A stretch of DNA of 64,000 bases from Rhodoferax sp. (GTDB taxonomy: Bacteria; Pseudomonadota; Gammaproteobacteria; Burkholderiales; Burkholderiaceae_C): positions 558,001 through 622,000 of the forward strand of contig NZ_JADMJN010000002.1 of the NCBI RefSeq assembly GCF_018780565.1, given 5' to 3'. Position 1 is the stretch's first letter. Each line of letters opens with the position of its first letter. Positions 60,431-64,000 of the stretch are shown here, in pieces. Under the pieces are notes generated by a model. That model made no database searches, was not told the origin of the DNA, and saw only the letters and a program-made list of their open reading frames with translations. Position numbers and translations under genes: made by a program.

Positions 60431-61339
60431 ATGAACAACGCCATTACCATTCTCATTGACGGCTTGACCTATGCCTCCTGGCTTTTTATCGTCTCGCTGG
60501 GACTGACGCTGGTATTCGGCGTGTTGAAGATATTGAATATTGCGCATGGCAGCTTCTATGCCCTGGGTGCCTATGCCGCAGCCAGTTTCGTGGGCTGGGT
60601 CAGCGTACTCAAAGTCAGCCCACCGCTGACGGTGCTGCTCATGCTGGTGACTTTGTTTGTCGCCGCGCTGGCGGTCGCAGCGCTGGTTGCGCCGCTGACC
60701 GAACGAGGGTTGCTTCGATTTTTCTATGGTCGCGACGAAGTGCTGCTGGTGCTCGTGACCTATGCCATGTTCCTGATTCTTGAAGACGTTACCAAGCTGA
60801 TCTGGGGGGCCAACCCCTACTATGTGTCCGAGCCCTATGCCATGTTTGGCAACATCGAAATCGGGACGCAAATCTATGTCGGCTACGACTTCATGCTGGT
60901 TGGCTTGGCGGTCCTGATTGGGTTGGCAGTGTGGTGGGGACTGAACCGCACGCGCCTGGGCAAGCTGGTGCTGGTGGTCATTCACAGCGAAGAGGTTGCC
61001 TCCAGCATGGGTATCAACGTATCCCGTATATACATGCTGACCTTCACAGTTGGTATTTTTCTTGCTGCAGTGGGTGGGGCCTTCACCGCACCCATGATTT
61101 CGGTTCAACCGGGCGTTTCGGTGGGCGTGATCATTGTCTCGTTTGCCGTTGTGATCATCGGTGGTTTGGGCAGCATTGAAGGTGCCGCCATCGGTGCCTT
61201 GATTGTGGGTCTCGCTCGTGCGTTTGCCGTCCATGTGGTGCCGTCAGCTGAGTTGTTTTCCATTTACATCGTGATGGCGGTGGTGTTGGTGTTCCGTCCG
61301 GAAGGCCTTTTCCAGCGTATCCAGGCGCGCAAGATTTGA
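60431..61339 (+). CDS. Branched-chain amino acid-type ABC permease (LivH type)
   Basis: A 302-residue membrane protein with about eight helices. LTLVFGVLKILNIAHGSFYALGAY (about residues 28-51) and the cytoplasmic loop VIHSEEVASSMGINVSRIY are LivH hallmarks. It lacks the UrtB-type N-terminal domain. ATG 60431 is used; the open frame begins at 60404. One base separates its stop from the next ATG. Confidence 0.88.
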   Translation: MNNAITILIDGLTYASWLFIVSLGLTLVFGVLKILNIAHGSFYALGAYAAASFVGWVSVLKVSPPLTVLLMLVTLFVAALAVAALVAPLTERGLLRFFYGRDEVLLVLVTYAMFLILEDVTKLIWGANPYYVSEPYAMFGNIEIGTQIYVGYDFMLVGLAVLIGLAVWWGLNRTRLGKLVLVVIHSEEVASSMGINVSRIYMLTFTVGIFLAAVGGAFTAPMISVQPGVSVGVIIVSFAVVIIGGLGSIEGAAIGALIVGLARAFAVHVVPSAELFSIYIVMAVVLVFRPEGLFQRIQARKI

Positions 61340-61340
61340 T

Positions 61341-62345
61341 ATGAGCGAATCCCTTTTACATTCCCCCTTGCGGTCCGCTCCACGTGCAAGCGCCCGTTCG
61401 CGCCTGCTGCTGGCGGGTCTTGGCTTTACCCTCTTGCTGCTGGTCGCGGGTTGGTTCATGCCCAAGTGGCTGACCTTCCTCCTGACCATGGCCGCTTCCC
61501 ATGGGCTGGTGTCCCTGGGCATTGTGCTGCTGATGCGTGGTGGCGTCGTCTCCTTTGGACAGGGGTTGGTGTTTGCCGTGGGTGGTTATGCCGCAGCCCT
61601 CGGCTTTGCGCGGCTTGGCCTGACCGATGCGGTGGGTCTGACCCTGATGGGCGGTGCGGCTGCGGTGCTGGTCGCCGCTCCTTTTGCACCGCTGCTTTCG
61701 CGTTACCGCGGCATCTTTTTTGCCATGCTGACGCTGGCCATGTCCATGGTCGCTTATGGGGTGTTGGTCAAGACGGAGATGCTCGGCGGCTCAGATGGCT
61801 TCAACATGGGGCGGGCTACTTTGTTTGGACAAATGTTGCCTGATGCGTACGTGGGGTATGTGCTGTACGCGGTGACTATTGTCTTTAGCGCGGCTCTGGC
61901 ACTTCTGGCGCGGGTTTACATGGATTCGACCCGCGGGCTTGTGACCCTGGCCGTGCGGGAAAACGAACTTCGCGTTGAATACCTCGGCGGATCAGTTCGA
62001 CGTGCCATGGGAATCAATTTTGTGATGGCCGCTTTTGCCGGCGGAACGGGTGGGGCCTTGACGGTGATGTCGCTTGGGCACATTGATCCCAATTTTTCCT
62101 ATTGGACCAGCTCAGGTGAATTTGTTTTTGTGGCCATACTGGGTGGTTGGCAGAGCGTGCTCGCGGTGTTCGTTGCGTCCACCGTGCTGGAGGTCGTGCG
62201 CTCCTTTTCCAGCCTGTATTTCCCCAATACCTGGCAACTGGCGCTGGGTCTTTTCCTGTTGCTGGTGATCCGCTTTCTCCCGCGGGGTATAGGCTCGCTC
62301 TGGGTTGATCGCGGCTGGTGGTCGGATGAAGGGGAAAAGAAATGA
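61341..62345 (+). CDS. Branched-chain amino acid-type ABC permease (LivM type)
   Basis: A 334-residue membrane protein. Recognised by LLMRGGVVSFGQGLVFAVGGYAAAL, YRGIFFAMLTLAMSMVAYGVL, the loop AVRENELRVEYLGGSVRRAM and TSSGEFVFVAILGGWQSVL near the C-terminus. About nine helices. The stop overlaps the next ATPase by four bases (ATGA). Confidence 0.88.
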   Translation: MSESLLHSPLRSAPRASARSRLLLAGLGFTLLLLVAGWFMPKWLTFLLTMAASHGLVSLGIVLLMRGGVVSFGQGLVFAVGGYAAALGFARLGLTDAVGLTLMGGAAAVLVAAPFAPLLSRYRGIFFAMLTLAMSMVAYGVLVKTEMLGGSDGFNMGRATLFGQMLPDAYVGYVLYAVTIVFSAALALLARVYMDSTRGLVTLAVRENELRVEYLGGSVRRAMGINFVMAAFAGGTGGALTVMSLGHIDPNFSYWTSSGEFVFVAILGGWQSVLAVFVASTVLEVVRSFSSLYFPNTWQLALGLFLLLVIRFLPRGIGSLWVDRGWWSDEGEKK

Positions 62346-63121
62346 ATGCCCAAGTTGCCCATTCAGGGGATTCAATGATGCTGAGCGCTTGCGGCATCGA
62401 AAAGCGTTTTGGTGCGGTCATCGCGGCCAGTGACATCAATGTGACAGTTGCCCGTGGACAGCGGGTCAGCCTGATCGGCAGCAATGGCGCCGGCAAGACC
62501 ACATTTGTCAACATGATCACCGGGTATCTCAAGCCGGATGCCGGCAGCATCGTGCTGGACGGCACTGACATTACCCAGATGTCACCGCGTGCGATCACCC
62601 GGCTCGGCGTGGCCCGCTCTTTCCAGATCCCGCAGCTGTTTCCCGAGTTGACAGTGATTGACAACATGCTGGTAGCGACTGCCTGCCACGGCAATCGTTT
62701 GTCGTTTTGGCAACCGGCCCACCGGCCCGATGCCATAGTTCGTGCCGACGACTTGCTGCAGCGCTTCAAGCTGGCCGATTACCGCCAGCGCCGAGTCGCT
62801 GAACTCCCGGGCGGTGTTCGCAAGTTGCTCGATATCGCCATGTCCATGACGGGAAGCCCCAAGCTGCTGCTGCTCGATGAACCCACCAGCGGTGTCTCGG
62901 CTGAAGAGAAGTTTCCGATGATGGACACGATCATGACTGCACTGGGCGGTGAACCGGTCACAGTCCTTTTTGTCGAACACGATATGGACATCATCGAACG
63001 CTATTCCGAGCGGGTGCTCGCCTTTTACAGTGGCCGCATCATCGCTGATGATGTGCCGCAGAAGGCGCTTGCAACCGATGACGTTCGCCGTTATGTAACC
63101 GGCACCTTGCGACAGGAATGA
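62342..63121 (+). CDS. Branched-chain amino acid-type ABC ATPase (LivG type)
   Basis: A 259-residue ATPase. Walker A is GSNGAGKT (about residues 46-53), then GVARSFQIPQLFPELTVIDN. The signature is degenerate (LPGGVRKLLDIAMS in place of LSGGQ), Walker B is LLLLDEPTSGVS and the switch His is in VLFVEHDMDII. The signature LPGGVRK is unusual for LivG and probably distinguishes a subfamily. Three bases before the next ATPase gene. Confidence 0.88.
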   Translation: MNAQVAHSGDSMMLSACGIEKRFGAVIAASDINVTVARGQRVSLIGSNGAGKTTFVNMITGYLKPDAGSIVLDGTDITQMSPRAITRLGVARSFQIPQLFPELTVIDNMLVATACHGNRLSFWQPAHRPDAIVRADDLLQRFKLADYRQRRVAELPGGVRKLLDIAMSMTGSPKLLLLDEPTSGVSAEEKFPMMDTIMTALGGEPVTVLFVEHDMDIIERYSERVLAFYSGRIIADDVPQKALATDDVRRYVTGTLRQE

Positions 63122-63124
63122 CCC

Positions 63125-63787
63125 ATGCTGAGTATTGAATCAATTCATGTTGCGATCGAGTCGGTGCAAGTGCTGCGCGGCTTGTCTTTGACGGTTGCCG
63201 ATGGCACGATGGTCGGCCTGGTCGGGCGCAATGGCGCTGGCAAGACCACGCTGATGCGCTCGGTCATGGGCCACCTGACGCCTTCTCAGGGGCGGATTGT
63301 TTTCGACGGCATGGATCTCGCAGCCATGACGCGTCATGCACGGGCTGAACATGGCATTGGGTACATGCCGGAGGATCGTGGATTGACACCTGAGTTGACG
63401 GTGGAGGAAAACATTCTGGTGCCGGTATGGGCTACGGCCAAGCTCAAGCCGACGGAGCGCCTGGAGTTCGTTTATGGGGTCTTGCCTGAACTCAAGGCCA
63501 TGCGCGAGCGCCGCGCTCTGCTGCTGTCTGGCGGCCAGCAAAAGCTGGTGGCCTTGGCACGGGCGCTTGCCATTGGCACGAGACTGCTCCTGCTGGACGA
63601 GCCATTTGAAGGCGTCGCTCCGGCTTTGTCCATGCGTTTGGGTGAGGTCATTGGTGGCTTGCGCGGCGGCCAGCTGTCGGTTCTGATTTCGCAATCTGAT
63701 TTGAACCATTCCCGCAGCCTGGTGGATGCCGAGTTTGTGATCGAACGCGGTGCTAACATGTCAGCCCCCGCCGCTACTGCGGCCTGA
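63125..63787 (+). CDS. Branched-chain amino acid-type ABC ATPase (LivF type)
   Basis: A 220-residue ATPase. Walker A GRNGAGKT, LivF-like GIGYMPEDRGLTPELTVEENILV, signature LLSGGQQKLVALARAL and Walker B LLLLDEPFEGVAP. Instead of the usual switch histidine, LISQSDLNHSRSL is seen, so the H-loop reads Gln-Ser near this point. It completes the five-gene transporter. The next gene starts 27 bases later. Confidence 0.88.
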   Translation: MLSIESIHVAIESVQVLRGLSLTVADGTMVGLVGRNGAGKTTLMRSVMGHLTPSQGRIVFDGMDLAAMTRHARAEHGIGYMPEDRGLTPELTVEENILVPVWATAKLKPTERLEFVYGVLPELKAMRERRALLLSGGQQKLVALARALAIGTRLLLLDEPFEGVAPALSMRLGEVIGGLRGGQLSVLISQSDLNHSRSLVDAEFVIERGANMSAPAATAA

Positions 63788-63814
63788 ATAGCAGAAGAGA
63801 CAAGCACATCGCGA

Positions 63815-64000
63815 ATGGAAACCATGCATCCTTTACCCGATGGCCTGATCATCATCGCCAAGCGCGAGTGTCCCACTTGCATTCTGGTCGAGCCACTTGT
63901 CCGCGAGCTGGCCCAGGGAGCCAAGCCACTGACGGTTTACATCCAGGATGACCCGGCCTACGCCGCTGGCGTCGTAAACGCCATCTTCGATGAAACCCTT
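63815..64000 (+). CDS. Thioredoxin-fold protein (5' fragment)
   Basis: The frame runs off the right edge; 62 residues are visible. After a short start it reads GLIIIAKRECPTCILVEPLV, with a CPTC motif at residues 19-22, and continues TVYIQDDPAYAAGV. This is the N-terminal part of a thioredoxin/glutaredoxin-like fold. A second in-frame ATG is at 63824. It is probably cotranscribed with the ABC operon, suggesting redox chemistry connected with the imported compound. Full length and function cannot be seen. Confidence 0.65.
   Translation, partial: METMHPLPDGLIIIAKRECPTCILVEPLVRELAQGAKPLTVYIQDDPAYAAGVVNAIFDETL

Noticed and set aside
1..64000. CRISPR arrays, tRNA and rRNA genes, prophage
   Set aside because: No regularly spaced direct repeats, no tRNA-like cloverleaf segments, no rRNA sequence and no phage structural genes were seen on either strand.

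Overview
The window looks like the chromosome of a high-GC betaproteobacterium, most likely in the Comamonadaceae (Rhodoferax/Polaromonas/Acidovorax relatives). The grounds are the gene content (tripartite Bug-type binding proteins, CDP-6-deoxy-delta-3,4-glucoseen reductase, duplicated urea/amide ABC operons, a MaeB malic enzyme), the codon bias, and short AT-rich dispersed-repeat remnants of the kind I recall from that family. I name no species. About 55 protein genes are supported. I see no rRNA, tRNA or CRISPR array.

Layout. (1) 1-5096: an ABC importer of the nucleoside/BMP type (two permeases and a double ATPase; the binding protein must lie outside the window), interleaved with two isochorismatase-fold amidohydrolases, one very like biuret hydrolase, and closed by a GntR/FCD regulator. 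(2) 5097-7430: an accessory patch with an AT-richer membrane/coiled-coil gene and an IS110-family (IS1111-like) element whose transposase carries an in-frame TGA. (3) 7431-9112: small membrane protein, class I methyltransferase and PilZ protein. (4) 9152-20178: an amide/urea module. A very large hybrid kinase whose sensor is a whole NCS1-type permease, plus its LuxR-type response regulator, diverge from an FmdD/UrtA-type ABC operon that ends in formamidase (fmdA) and an FmdB zinc ribbon. (5) 20194-28518: wax-ester/TAG synthase, DegQ-like protease, cyclopropane-fatty-acid-synthase-like methyltransferase, an APH-like kinase, a PRPP-synthetase paralogue, small secreted and DUF2934 proteins, and a nitroreductase. 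(6) 28529-35845: a chaperone/proteolysis operon (Hsp20, DnaK, Lon-like protease, DnaJ), then a patatin and a secreted protein. (7) 35987-42711: orphan ABC ATPase, Bug binding protein, GGDEF/EAL protein with a soluble MCP-like partner, and an M48 peptidase. (8) 42924-51154: complete urtABCDE, a TPR response regulator with a substituted phosphorylation site, and a lone ureD. (9) 51170-57976: malic enzyme, lipoprotein, Bug protein, small secreted protein, ferredoxin-type reductase and an epimerase-like protein. (10) 58237-64000: FCD regulator, a complete branched-chain-amino-acid-type ABC operon, and the start of a thioredoxin-fold protein.

Theme. Biuret-type hydrolases, formamidase, two separate urea/amide importers, ureD and a permease-fused sensor all point to scavenging of small amide and urea-type nitrogen compounds. 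Biuret or related ureides would be cut to smaller ureido compounds. Formamide would give ammonia and formate. Urea would be taken up by urtABCDE for a urease whose structural genes are not in the window. Regulation seems to be local: GntR/FCD proteins for regions 1 and 10, and the permease-kinase/LuxR pair for region 4. All three periplasmic binding protein genes that sit in complete operons are followed by a strong stem-loop before the first permease gene, which fits overproduction of the binding protein relative to the membrane complex.
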